In this document: one piece after another, positions 22,853-31,324 of the stretch
Position numbering within the stretch: the first letter of the stretch is position 1
Layout of the letters: each line of letters begins with the position of its first letter
From: DAOTYH01 sp034435015
Lineage (GTDB): Bacteria; Chloroflexota; Anaerolineae; Aggregatilineales; UBA3940
Direction: 5' to 3'
Assembly (NCBI GenBank): GCA_034435015.1
Contig: DAOTYH010000037.1
Location: 1-31,755, forward strand
DNA length: 31,755 nucleotides
The notes under the pieces: generated by a model
The model's input: the letters and a program-made list of their open reading frames with translations, nothing else
What the model was told of the DNA's origin: nothing
Databases searched by the model: none
Position numbers and translations under genes: made by a program

Positions 22853-23248
22853 ATGGGCGATTGGAAAGCTCCCACAGACTGCAAGTACACCAAAACGGAT
22901 GAGTGGATTCGTATAGAGGGTGATGAAGCGCTGGTCGGCCTAACGGACTATGCCCAAGAACACCTCTCTGATCTGGTGTTTGTCGAGCTTCCTGATACAG
23001 GTAAGAAGATCGGCAAGGGACAACCCTTCGGAGTGGTCGAGTCGGTCAAGGCGGCGGCGGATGTCAACATGCCTGTCAGCGGTGAGATCGTGGCGACCAA
23101 CGATGAGCTGGAGAGTGCGCCGGAGATCATCAACAGCGATCCCTATGGCAAGGGGTGGATAGTCCGTATCAAGATAACAGACCCTGCTGAGCTGAACGAC
23201 CTGATGGATGCTGAGGCCTACACAGCTTACTGTGCTGAGCGTGAATAG
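22853..23248 (+). CDS. gcvH: Glycine cleavage system H protein
   Basis: A 131-residue lipoyl carrier that shuttles the aminomethyl group between the P, T and L proteins of the glycine cleavage system. The lipoylated lysine is K66 in FGVVESVKAAADVNMPVSGEI; the DEWIRIEGDEALVGLTDYAQEHLSDLVFVELP start is typical. ATG 22853 has AAGAGGG 5 bases upstream. A longer in-frame opening from 22745 would run through the riboswitch and is rejected. First gene of the glycine-regulated operon. Confidence 0.96.
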   Translation: MGDWKAPTDCKYTKTDEWIRIEGDEALVGLTDYAQEHLSDLVFVELPDTGKKIGKGQPFGVVESVKAAADVNMPVSGEIVATNDELESAPEIINSDPYGKGWIVRIKITDPAELNDLMDAEAYTAYCAERE

Positions 23249-23282
23249 GCCTCAGGGAAAGTCTTAGCATGGAGCTTGACTT

Positions 23283-24623
23283 ATGAGCTATATACCGCAT
23301 ACAGAGGCCGACATCAAGGCGATGCTGGAGGCCATTGGCGTAGGGGGCATCGAGGAGTTGTTCCGGGATGTGCCTGAGGCCTTTCGCTTCCCAGAGCTTG
23401 CATTGCCGGAGGGCCTTTCTCAGATGGAGGCGGGCTGGCTTCTGGAGGAGATCAGCAGTACCAACCTGCCCGGAGGAAAAGTGCCCATTTTCTTGGGGGC
23501 AGGGGCGTATAACCACTATATACCGCCTGTTGTAGGGCATGTCCTGCTGAGGGGGGAGTTTCTGACCTCCTACACGCCCTACCAGCCGGAGGTCAGCCAA
23601 GGGACACTACAGGCTATCTTTGAGTATCAGAGCATGATCTGTGCTCTGACCGGCATGGAAGTCTCCAATGCCAGCCACTACGACGGGGCAACCTCACTGG
23701 CTGAGGCTGTGCTGTTAGCGATCAACTCGGTTCGGGACCGCCGAAAAATCATCCTGAGCTGTGGCATTCATCCAGAGTACCGGCAGGTTGTGCGTACCTA
23801 CACGCAGGGCATGGGCCTGACTATTGTGGGTGATGAGGGGTGCGAGGCAGATGTTCAGGCACTGATCGGGCAGATAGACGATCAGACTGCGATGGTGGCT
23901 GTGCAGTACCCCAACTTCTTCGGCCAGATCGAGGATGTCAAGCTTGTCATTGAGGCGGCTCATGCACGCGGTGCGCTGGCCTGCGTAGTAGCTGATCCTA
24001 TTGCGCTGGGCCTGCTCAAGCCGCCGGGGGCTTGGGGAGCTGACATTGTGGTTGGAGAGGGACAGGGGCTGGGCATTCCGCTCAGCTTCGGGGGGCCGTA
24101 CCTGGGCTTCTTCGCCACACGTGAAAAGTACGTCCGTAAGATGGCTGGCCGGCTGGTAGGCGAGACAGTAGATGTGCATGGCCAGCCCGGTTATGTTCTG
24201 ACACTGGCCACGCGCGAACAGCATATCCGGCGCGAGAAGGCAACCAGCAACATCTGTACCAATCAAGGTCTGATGGCGCTGGCCGCCGCTGTCTATATGA
24301 GTGTGATGGGCAAGCATGGTCTGCGCAAAGTGGCTGAGCTGTGCTATCACAAGGCTCATTATGCCGCCGATGAGATCAATAAGCTGGCGGACTACAGTGT
24401 GGATTTCAGCAAGCCTTTCTTCAAGGAATTCGTGGTTCAGTGCCCCAGATCGGTAGCTGAGATCAATGAAGACCTGCTTGACCTGTATGAGATCATTGGC
24501 GGTTTCGACCTCGAGCAGATGTATCCAGCCCGCCGAAACCAGATGCTCGTTGCGGTGACAGAGATGAACACACGCGACGAAATTGATGAGTTTGTTCGGG
24601 CGCTGGGGGAGGTAGCGAAATGA
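23283..24623 (+). CDS. gcvPA: Glycine dehydrogenase (decarboxylating) subunit 1
   Basis: A 446-residue N-terminal-half subunit of the split P protein, which decarboxylates glycine with pyridoxal phosphate and passes the aminomethyl group to GcvH. It opens with YIPHTEADIKAMLEAIGVGGIEELF. Family segments are FLGAGAYNHYIPPVV, TSYTPYQPEVSQGTLQAIFEYQ, GMEVSNASHYDGATSLAEA and LATREQHIRREKATSNICTNQGL. The PLP lysine is in the other subunit. The gene overlaps gcvPB by 4 bases (ATGA), so the two subunits are translationally coupled. Confidence 0.96.
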   Translation: MSYIPHTEADIKAMLEAIGVGGIEELFRDVPEAFRFPELALPEGLSQMEAGWLLEEISSTNLPGGKVPIFLGAGAYNHYIPPVVGHVLLRGEFLTSYTPYQPEVSQGTLQAIFEYQSMICALTGMEVSNASHYDGATSLAEAVLLAINSVRDRRKIILSCGIHPEYRQVVRTYTQGMGLTIVGDEGCEADVQALIGQIDDQTAMVAVQYPNFFGQIEDVKLVIEAAHARGALACVVADPIALGLLKPPGAWGADIVVGEGQGLGIPLSFGGPYLGFFATREKYVRKMAGRLVGETVDVHGQPGYVLTLATREQHIRREKATSNICTNQGLMALAAAVYMSVMGKHGLRKVAELCYHKAHYAADEINKLADYSVDFSKPFFKEFVVQCPRSVAEINEDLLDLYEIIGGFDLEQMYPARRNQMLVAVTEMNTRDEIDEFVRALGEVAK

Positions 24624-26095
24624 AAGAACCCTTGATCTATGATCTGAGTTCGCCGGGGAGAGAGGGGATTCAGCTCCCCGCGCCTGATGTTCCTCCCGCT
24701 CGGTTGCCTGCCGAATTCATACGCGAGGACCTTGATCTGCCGGAGGTCAGCGAGGTTGATGTCGTGCGCCACTACTTGCGGCTCTCTCAGCTGAACTACG
24801 GCATTGACAAGGGCTTCTACCCGCTTGGATCATGTACCATGAAGTATAACCCCAAGTTGAATGAGGATGTGGCTCGTTTACCGGGCTTCGTTGCGTTACA
24901 TCCTTACCAGCACCCCGACACAGTCCAGGGTGCGCTTGAGGTTATGTATCAGGTACAGGAGTGGCTTAAAGAAATCGGTGGATTTGCAGGTGTGTCGTTA
25001 CAGCCTGCCGCAGGGGCGCACGGCGAGTTCACCGGTATCCTGATGATGAGGGCGTATCATCTTAGCCGGGGTGATACCAAGCGTACTAAGGTACTGATCC
25101 CCGACTCAGCACACGGGACGAACCCTGCCAGTACTTCCATGAGCGGGTTGCAGGTGGTCGAGTTGCCGTCAGACCCGCGCGGCAATATTGACATGGCCGC
25201 ACTTTGCCAGCAATGTGACGATACCGTTGTGGGGCTGATGATCACTAACCCGAACACACTGGGCCTGTTTGAGGAGCATATTCTGGACGTGGTCAAGTGT
25301 GTTCATGATTGCGGCGGGTTGGTCTATGGCGACGGCGCTAACCTCAATGCATTGATGGGGATCGTCCGCCCTGGTGATCTGGGTTTCGATGTGATGCACT
25401 ATAACCTGCATAAGACTTTCAGCACGCCGCACGGCGGCGGCGGGCCGGGGTCGGGGCCTGTGGGCGTCTCAGAACGGCTGGTTCCGTTCCTGCCGGGGCC
25501 GATAGTGGAGATCGTGGAGGAAGCTGAGGACGAGACCAGCCCGCCTGTCTACGGCTTTAGGATGCCGGAAAAGAGCATTGGGCGGGTCAAGTCGTTCTAC
25601 GGGCAATTTGGCATCATTGTGCGGGCCTATGCCTACATGCTGGTCAATGGCGGCCCTGGCCTGCGCAAAGTCAGTGAGATGGCTGTGTTAAATGCCAACT
25701 ATCTGCGCGTCCGGTTGCAGGGTGTCTATCCGATCCCCTATAACCGGATCAACATGCATGAGTTTGTTGCAGAGGGCCGCTTCCCCGATGCAGAAGGCAT
25801 CCGTGCTTTGGACATCTCCAAGCGGCTGATGGATTACGGTTTCCACCCGCCCACGAACTATTTCCCGTTGATCGTCCATGAAGCGCTCATGATCGAGCCG
25901 ACGGAGACGGAAAGCAAGGAGACGCTGGACGCCTTTGCTGATGCGCTTTTGGCCATTGCACGCGAGGCTCATGAACAGCCTGAGCTGTTGCGCGAAGCTC
26001 CCCACATAACACCGGTAGGACGTCTGGATGAGGTGCGTGCGGCTAAGGAGCTGGTTCTGTGTTGCAGGCCAATCCCTGTAGGTAAAGACACGTAG
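24620..26095 (+). CDS. gcvPB: Glycine dehydrogenase (decarboxylating) subunit 2
   Basis: A 491-residue catalytic half of the split P protein. It has GSCTMKYNPKLNE, SLQPAAGAHGEFTGILMMRAYH, PDSAHGTNPAS, and the PLP lysine K265 in MHYNLHKTFSTPHGGGGPGSGPVGV. Last gene of the operon, followed after 25 bases by a strong terminator. gcvT and the dihydrolipoamide dehydrogenase gene are not in the operon and must lie elsewhere in the genome. Confidence 0.96.
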   Translation: MKEPLIYDLSSPGREGIQLPAPDVPPARLPAEFIREDLDLPEVSEVDVVRHYLRLSQLNYGIDKGFYPLGSCTMKYNPKLNEDVARLPGFVALHPYQHPDTVQGALEVMYQVQEWLKEIGGFAGVSLQPAAGAHGEFTGILMMRAYHLSRGDTKRTKVLIPDSAHGTNPASTSMSGLQVVELPSDPRGNIDMAALCQQCDDTVVGLMITNPNTLGLFEEHILDVVKCVHDCGGLVYGDGANLNALMGIVRPGDLGFDVMHYNLHKTFSTPHGGGGPGSGPVGVSERLVPFLPGPIVEIVEEAEDETSPPVYGFRMPEKSIGRVKSFYGQFGIIVRAYAYMLVNGGPGLRKVSEMAVLNANYLRVRLQGVYPIPYNRINMHEFVAEGRFPDAEGIRALDISKRLMDYGFHPPTNYFPLIVHEALMIEPTETESKETLDAFADALLAIAREAHEQPELLREAPHITPVGRLDEVRAAKELVLCCRPIPVGKDT

Positions 26096-26120
26096 CGCAG
26101 GGGAAACTCTCTTGAGACCG

Positions 26121-26163
26121 GAAGGCCCTTACCCTGAGTGCGGGGTAGGGGCCTTCGTTTTTC
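26121..26163 (+). terminator. Rho-independent terminator of the gcv operon
   Basis: A 14-bp stem (26121-26134 with 26143-26156) has an 8-base loop and is followed by GTTTTTC. It sits 25 bases after the gcvPB stop codon. Confidence 0.9.
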
Positions 26164-26254
26164 AAACTTCCCCTGATGAACGAAATATGTTACAAAAGGG
26201 ATGATTGCCATCTTGTGCAAAGGGTGGGCGGCATCCAGCAGGCGGGAGGGTTTC

Positions 26255-28759
26255 ATGAAGAGCAAATTGGGCTTCCACTTGGGTGGGCAAGTCTATCCGG
26301 GGCAACTTGATAAGATTGTCCGGGCAGGGACGAAGCTGATCAAGGTGCTGGGTTCGACAGACACGCTCAAAGTGCTCTATAACAGTTTAGGCAATAGGGC
26401 TACATTCATCGCCCGTGACCAGCGGTTGGGGGATGATTTCGTGCGCTTTGTGAGAGGCGCCGATCCCCGAAGTGCGGCCCAGCACTGGATGAGTCAGATG
26501 CGTCCTCTGATGGCGCAGGCGCCCTTTGCTTACTGGGAAAGCTTTGATGACCTGACCGACTGGTCTAAGTTGCGAGCCTTTGGAGAGTTTGAGGCTGAAC
26601 GCCAGCGTCTGATGGCGGCAGAGGGGTTTAAAGCATGTATTGGGAACTTTGCCGCCGGCACTCCAGAGGTGGAAAGCCCTGTTGACCGCTGGCCTGATTT
26701 CTACCCGGCATTGGAGGTGGCTAATCAGCTTGGTAATATTCTGGGCCTCCATGAGTACAGTGGTCTGTACATGGACCTGTGGTATGGGCCAAATCAGTCT
26801 CCGGCGATTCGTAGTGGGCAACGAGTTCCCTTTCCGGCAGACTACGCTGAAGGGTGGCTGTTTGCCCGCTACCGGAAGGTATGGCGGCTACATTTGAAAC
26901 CGAACGGCTGGACAAATATACGGATCGCATTGACTGAGCTGGGATTGGGACGTGCCGGCGATGTAGATGCCGATTTTCTGGCAGGCGAGATGACGCGGGC
27001 GTGGACCTCCTGCATTGGCGCATGGCAACGGCGCGATGGCCGGGCCGATGCACCTCAATTCTATGTTGAGCAACTTCAATGGTGTGATCGCCAGATGCAA
27101 CAGGATACTTACCTAATCGGGGGGGCGATCTACACATGGGGAGCTGTAGGCAGTGCACTGGCATTTGAGATCGAGGGACGTGTAGCCGATACACTGGTTG
27201 TCTACATTCAACGCACCAGAGATGAGCTGGGGACCGTTGTTCCCGCTCAGCCGACTACCCCTTCCCAGCCAGCGGCTTCAACACAGCCCGCCGCTTCACC
27301 AGAGTCTTCTTCTCAGCCTCCGGTGGCTGTACAACCCGTGCCGACCCAGCCCGCCGAGACTGTGCCCCAGCCTACAGAGCCTGTTCCTGTCGCAGACAAG
27401 CTCTATGTCACGCCAACTGCTTCAGATGGTTTGATCCTCCGTAATGGGCCAAGCTTGAACGCTCAGCGGATTGGCTCACTCTTTCCGGGTGATGTCATTG
27501 AGGTATTAGGAGATCGTGCTGTTGAGCGGCCTAAAGTGGGGCAACGCGGCTACTGGCTGAATGTGCGGACAGCATCCGGGCAGGTTGGATGGGTAGGCTC
27601 ACGGTATTTGCAGGTGATACAGCCTCAGCCCCAGCCCCAGCCGCAACCACAGCCACAGCCCCAGCCCGCTGAGCCGCCGCTTTACCTGCGGACAACTGAG
27701 CCGGATGGCTTGCGCGTGCGGTCAGGACCGGGTTCGCAGAACCGTGTGCTGGCGGTTGTACGGCCACAGGATAGGCTGGAGGCTATTGGCAGTCGAAGTG
27801 AGGTGCTGGCGAAACTTGGTAAACTAGACGAATGGATTCAGGTCAAGACCCCTCAGGCCGTTACAGGCTGGTGTGCGGCCTGGTATCTGGAGGAGATTCC
27901 GAATTACCTGTCATGGCCAATAGGACACGCCCTTGTCGGGTTGCACGGCCCGGCTGATCCGGGCGAATGGCCTTGGGATGCTGGTGCTTATCAAACAATT
28001 CGGCAGGGGCGGATTGAAGCGGTCAAACTGCTGGCCGCTGGTGACATTGGCTCGAAAGTGGTGGATCAGCTCCGTGCGGCGGGGGTCAAGTTCATCATGG
28101 CGCGATTATTTGCGAAGTTTGGCGAGCCGCGTACTCCCCAACAGTTTGTGCAGGAAGTGGGCGATGTTACCCGCCGTCTGTATGACTGCGGCCTCCGTTA
28201 CTTTGAGGTTCACAACGAGCCTAATCTCAATGCTCCCGACAGCCCGGAGGGAATGTGGGTCTGCTGGCGGGATGGCAGAGAGTTTGGACAATTCTTTCAA
28301 GAAGCAGTCACATTGCTCAAGCAGATTGCACCTGACGCTCAGTTCGGTTTTCCGGGCCTTTCACCGGGCGGTGATATTCCTAGAGTGCGTGCGGCCTCTG
28401 AGGTATTTTTGGCACAGGCTGATGCGGCTGTTCGCAGTGCGGATTTCGTCTGTATGCATACCTATTGGGGCAGTGAGGGTTCAACCTATGTCAGTTCGAT
28501 CCGTGAGATCAAGACCATATGTGATCGCTACCCGGATAAGCTGATCATTGTGAGCGAGTTCAGTAACAATAATCCACGTGTGGCAAAGGATGTGAAGGGG
28601 CAGGAATATGTTCTGTTCTACACCGAGGCCCGCAAACTGCCGTCGAATCTGGGTGCGTTGTTTGCCTACGTGTTATCAGCCTCATCGGGTTACCAGGGTG
28701 AAGTGTGGAAGGGAAGCCGAATCGCTGAACTGGTAGGCAAACGTCCCACGGCGGGGTAG
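26255..28759 (+). CDS. Two-glycosidase-like-domain protein with paired SH3b domains
   Basis: An 834-residue modular protein. Residues 1-325 resemble a TIM-barrel glycoside hydrolase (LGFHLGGQVYPGQLDKIVRAGTKLIKVLG; a conserved-looking Glu in RIALTELGLG). A Pro/Ser/Thr/Gln linker follows (about 328-382), then SH3b domain 1 (383-455), a Pro-Gln repeat (about 456-471), SH3b domain 2 (475-548), and a second barrel-like domain (about 555-834). The last has YFEVHNEPNLN (acid/base Glu of clan GH-A) and KLIIVSEFSNNNP (nucleophile-like Glu). SH3b domains usually bind cell-wall peptides, so a role in wall or polysaccharide remodelling is inferred. There is no signal peptide at ATG 26255 (GGGAGGG 5 bases upstream); 18 extra upstream residues do not form one either. 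Confidence 0.72.
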   Translation: MKSKLGFHLGGQVYPGQLDKIVRAGTKLIKVLGSTDTLKVLYNSLGNRATFIARDQRLGDDFVRFVRGADPRSAAQHWMSQMRPLMAQAPFAYWESFDDLTDWSKLRAFGEFEAERQRLMAAEGFKACIGNFAAGTPEVESPVDRWPDFYPALEVANQLGNILGLHEYSGLYMDLWYGPNQSPAIRSGQRVPFPADYAEGWLFARYRKVWRLHLKPNGWTNIRIALTELGLGRAGDVDADFLAGEMTRAWTSCIGAWQRRDGRADAPQFYVEQLQWCDRQMQQDTYLIGGAIYTWGAVGSALAFEIEGRVADTLVVYIQRTRDELGTVVPAQPTTPSQPAASTQPAASPESSSQPPVAVQPVPTQPAETVPQPTEPVPVADKLYVTPTASDGLILRNGPSLNAQRIGSLFPGDVIEVLGDRAVERPKVGQRGYWLNVRTASGQVGWVGSRYLQVIQPQPQPQPQPQPQPQPAEPPLYLRTTEPDGLRVRSGPGSQNRVLAVVRPQDRLEAIGSRSEVLAKLGKLDEWIQVKTPQAVTGWCAAWYLEEIPNYLSWPIGHALVGLHGPADPGEWPWDAGAYQTIRQGRIEAVKLLAAGDIGSKVVDQLRAAGVKFIMARLFAKFGEPRTPQQFVQEVGDVTRRLYDCGLRYFEVHNEPNLNAPDSPEGMWVCWRDGREFGQFFQEAVTLLKQIAPDAQFGFPGLSPGGDIPRVRAASEVFLAQADAAVRSADFVCMHTYWGSEGSTYVSSIREIKTICDRYPDKLIIVSEFSNNNPRVAKDVKGQEYVLFYTEARKLPSNLGALFAYVLSASSGYQGEVWKGSRIAELVGKRPTAG

Positions 28760-28778
28760 AATCCCTGAGACAACGAAA

Positions 28779-28804
28779 ACGCCCGGCCTTGTGCCGGGTG
28801 TTTT
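28779..28804 (+). terminator. Rho-independent terminator of the SH3b/glycosidase gene
   Basis: A stem of about 9 bp (28779-28787 with 28793-28801, core CCCGGC/GCCGGG) with a 5-base loop is followed by TTTTATTT. It lies 20 bases after the stop codon. The AAAA on its other side lets it also act on leftward transcripts leaving tRNA-Val. Confidence 0.85.
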
Positions 28805-28815
28805 ATTTGAAGGTG

Positions 28816-28889
28816 TGGGCGGTACAAGACTCGAACTTGTGACTTCTTCCTTGTAAGGGAAGCGCTCTATCCGACTGAGCTAACCGCCC
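28816..28889 (-). tRNA. tRNA-Val (anticodon TAC)
   Basis: Full cloverleaf on the minus strand: acceptor GGGCGGT/ACCGCCC, D arm GCTC-AGTCGGATA-GAGC, anticodon arm CTTCC-CTTACAA-GGAAG with TAC at positions 34-36, variable AAGTC, T arm ACAAG-TTCGAGT-CTTGT, discriminator A. The CCA end is not encoded. The TAC anticodon reads GUA-type valine codons. It lies 50 bases after dcd on the same strand. Confidence 0.96.
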
Positions 28890-28939
28890 ATTGCAAGGCG
28901 ATTATAACGGCAGGTGCGTTGGGGTGCAACTACTCTGCT

Positions 28940-29494
28940 TTAGACACGGGGCAAAACAACGCCCTCCTGATGTTGATATTTACCCTTGCGGTCGCCATAG
29001 CTGATGTCACATGGTTCGTCTCCCTCAAAGAACAACACCTGCGCGATGCCCTCATTGGCGTAAATCTTAGCGGGGAGCGGAGTCACGTTACTGATCTCCA
29101 AGGTGATGATACCCTCCCAGCCTGCTTCAAGCACAGTGGTTGGGATCAGAACACCAGCTCGAATGTAAGTGGATTTGCATAGCACGACACCGGTCACATT
29201 GCGGGGCATCCGGATCGTCTCAACCGAATGAGCCAGCACAAAGGAGTTAGGCGGGATAACGCATACCTCCCCTTTGAAGTCCACATATGCCTGGGGATCG
29301 AAGTTTTTGGGATCAACGATGCGCGAGTGGACATTGGTAAAGATTTTAAACTGGTTGGAGACACGAATGTCGTAACCGTATGAGGAGACGCCATAGGAGA
29401 TAACGCCCTGACGCACCTGCTCGGCCACAAAAGGCTCGATCATGCCGTATTCCTGTGCCATCTTTTTGATCCAGTTATCCGCTTTGAGGCCCAT
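28940..29494 (-). CDS. dcd: dCTP deaminase
   Basis: A 184-residue trimeric enzyme of the dUTPase superfamily that makes dUTP from dCTP for thymidylate synthesis. Motifs are ISYGVSSYGYDIRVSNQFKIF, the catalytic-site LCKSTYIRAGV, and the Glu of TVLEAGWEGIITLEISN. A C-terminal GKYQHQEGVVLPR tail closes over the nucleotide. The form resembles plain dCTP deaminase; a bifunctional deaminase/dUTPase cannot be excluded from motifs. The start is 34 bases after the argS stop, so argS and dcd are likely co-transcribed, with tRNA-Val following. Confidence 0.93.
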   Translation of the reverse strand: MGLKADNWIKKMAQEYGMIEPFVAEQVRQGVISYGVSSYGYDIRVSNQFKIFTNVHSRIVDPKNFDPQAYVDFKGEVCVIPPNSFVLAHSVETIRMPRNVTGVVLCKSTYIRAGVLIPTTVLEAGWEGIITLEISNVTPLPAKIYANEGIAQVLFFEGDEPCDISYGDRKGKYQHQEGVVLPRV

Positions 29495-29528
29495 AGGATG
29501 TGTTATTTACTCGCTTTCAAGTCAGGAT

Positions 29529-31256
29529 TTACATGCGCTCAGGCGCAGACATGCCCATCAAGTTAAGAGTGCGGGCAAAGACGATACGTGCGGCCGCATA
29601 CAACTTCAGGCGTGCCTTGGCAAGATGCTCAGGCACGTCGCTGTGTAATGCCCTAATCTCATCATAGACCGGATGGAACTGGCGTGCCAGCTCCTCATGT
29701 GCCCAGAAGGCGAGCCTGTGAGGGGCTAATTCCTCTACAGCCTGTTCTATGATCTCTGGCAACTCAATCAGCCTGCGGATCAATGCCAGCTCGCGTGGAT
29801 CAGTGAGCAGGGTTGTATCGCCGCCTTCGTATGAAATGCCGCGTTCGGCTGCCACGCGGGCAATACTAGCACACCGAACATGGGCATTCTGGATATAGTA
29901 AACCGGATTCTCGTTGGATTGTTTGCGGGCCAGATCGAGATCGAAATCCATATGGCTTTCCGGACTGCGGGCCAGCATGAAGTAGCGCACAGCATCCGGC
30001 CCTACCTCATCTACCAGCTCGTCTAGTGTTACAAACTCGCCTTTGCGTGTGCTCATCCGCTTGGTCTGGCCGCCTTCGGTGATGGTCACAAACTGGTGGA
30101 GAGGGACACGTATCTTGCTGGCATCATAACCCAGTGCGGCAACCATTGCCCGCACATCTTTGGCCTCCTCAATGTGATCCGCACCCAGCACGTTGATCAG
30201 CAGATCGAAGCCGCGCTCCAGCTTGTTGATATGGTAAGCTGTATCAGGTAAGCGGTAGGTCGGCTCCCCGCTTGATTTAACAACCACGCAATCCTTTTTG
30301 ACGTTGCGCAGGCGGCGCATTCTAATCCAGATGGCAGGCTTCCCCTGAGTGGCTTCCAAGTCTTCAGTGTCGGGACGTTCGTCTGCGTCTTCATCCTTCT
30401 CTGGTGTGAGTGCCTCGTAGATCAGGCCTAGCTCGCGCAACCGCTCAAGCGTCTTCCAGACGGAGTTGTCCTCGTAAAGCCAATTTTCATTGAAGAAGGA
30501 GTCGAACTCAATGCCGATACGTTTAAGCGAGGCGCGGATCATCTCGAAAATCTTTGCCTCAGCGTAGTCCTTAAATGTCTCCCAACCAGCTTCCTTGAGG
30601 CTGTCGCCCCGTTCCTGAATCAGGCTGTCAGCAATGTCATACAGATAACCGCCCTGATAGCCGTCTTCCGGGAAGTCGAAAGGTAACCCCAGCCTTTCTA
30701 GATAGCGGGCGCGTAGACTTTCCCCCAGCACGCGCATCTGACGACCGGCGTTGTTGAAGTAGTATTCCATCTCAACAGTATAACCCATTGCACGGAGCAA
30801 GCGGGCCAGTGTGTCCCCAATCACGCCGCCGCGCACGCGCCCGACAGTGATCGGGCCAGTGGGGTTGGCGCTGACGCATTCAACCTGTGCACGCTTCCCT
30901 GCGAAATCGTCCATCTGGGCGAAAGATGGGCCTTCCTCCAAGATGTGGTCAATCTGTCTCTGAAGCCATCGTTCGGACAGGCGGAAATTGATGAACCCAC
31001 CGGCTGGCTCAACAGCGCCTATATACTCTGTGACGGGGAAATGGGCGATGATAGCACCAGCGACCTGCTCAGGTTTCATACGTGCCAGTTTGGCAAGTTG
31101 CAGTGCTACGGGGGTGGCATAGTCGCCGTGGTCAGGCCTGCTTGGGCGGGTTACCTTGATAGCTGGAATGTCAAAAGCAGGCAGGTCTCCTGCTTCCTGT
31201 GCGCTGTGGACGGCCTGACCAATACGTTGAGCCAGGTCCTTTGGTATCCGGATCAC
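29529..31256 (-). CDS. argS: Arginyl-tRNA synthetase
   Basis: A 575-residue class I synthetase that charges tRNA-Arg. An N-terminal Add-1-like domain occupies about residues 1-110, with the usual RPDHGDYATPVALQLAK. The catalytic domain opens with VECVSANPTGPITVGRVRGGVIGDTLARLL. The HIGH signature, normally HVGH, reads T137-V-G-R140. The second signature KRMSTRKGEFVTLDEL (KMSKS equivalent) is near residue 398. A DALR anticodon-binding domain closes the protein (HPVYDEIRALHSDVPEHLAKARLKLYAAARIVFARTLNLMGM). GTG 31256 is the start, with CAGGAGAG about 7 bases upstream. The altered first signature is its odd point. Confidence 0.93.
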   Translation of the reverse strand: MIRIPKDLAQRIGQAVHSAQEAGDLPAFDIPAIKVTRPSRPDHGDYATPVALQLAKLARMKPEQVAGAIIAHFPVTEYIGAVEPAGGFINFRLSERWLQRQIDHILEEGPSFAQMDDFAGKRAQVECVSANPTGPITVGRVRGGVIGDTLARLLRAMGYTVEMEYYFNNAGRQMRVLGESLRARYLERLGLPFDFPEDGYQGGYLYDIADSLIQERGDSLKEAGWETFKDYAEAKIFEMIRASLKRIGIEFDSFFNENWLYEDNSVWKTLERLRELGLIYEALTPEKDEDADERPDTEDLEATQGKPAIWIRMRRLRNVKKDCVVVKSSGEPTYRLPDTAYHINKLERGFDLLINVLGADHIEEAKDVRAMVAALGYDASKIRVPLHQFVTITEGGQTKRMSTRKGEFVTLDELVDEVGPDAVRYFMLARSPESHMDFDLDLARKQSNENPVYYIQNAHVRCASIARVAAERGISYEGGDTTLLTDPRELALIRRLIELPEIIEQAVEELAPHRLAFWAHEELARQFHPVYDEIRALHSDVPEHLAKARLKLYAAARIVFARTLNLMGMSAPERM

Positions 31257-31291
31257 GCCTCTCTCCTGTCAGGTGAGTCATTTGAGGCGCA

Positions 31292-31321
31292 ATTGTAGCA
31301 TGAGGTGTGCCAGCCTCACAA
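31292..31321 (-). promoter_or_regulatory. Predicted argS promoter next to the IS end
   Basis: On the minus strand TTGTGA (31321-31316), an 18-base spacer and TACAAT with a TGC extension (31300-31292) stand about 36 bases before the argS start. The -35 begins only four bases from the end of the IS copy, so the insertion stopped just short of the promoter or supplies part of its upstream contact. Confidence 0.55.
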
Positions 31322-31324
31322 TGG

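Noticed and set aside
27622..27668. Short repeats here as a CRISPR or tandem DNA repeat array
   Set aside because: The period is codon-sized, lies inside a reading frame and encodes a Pro-Gln linker; there are no spacers.
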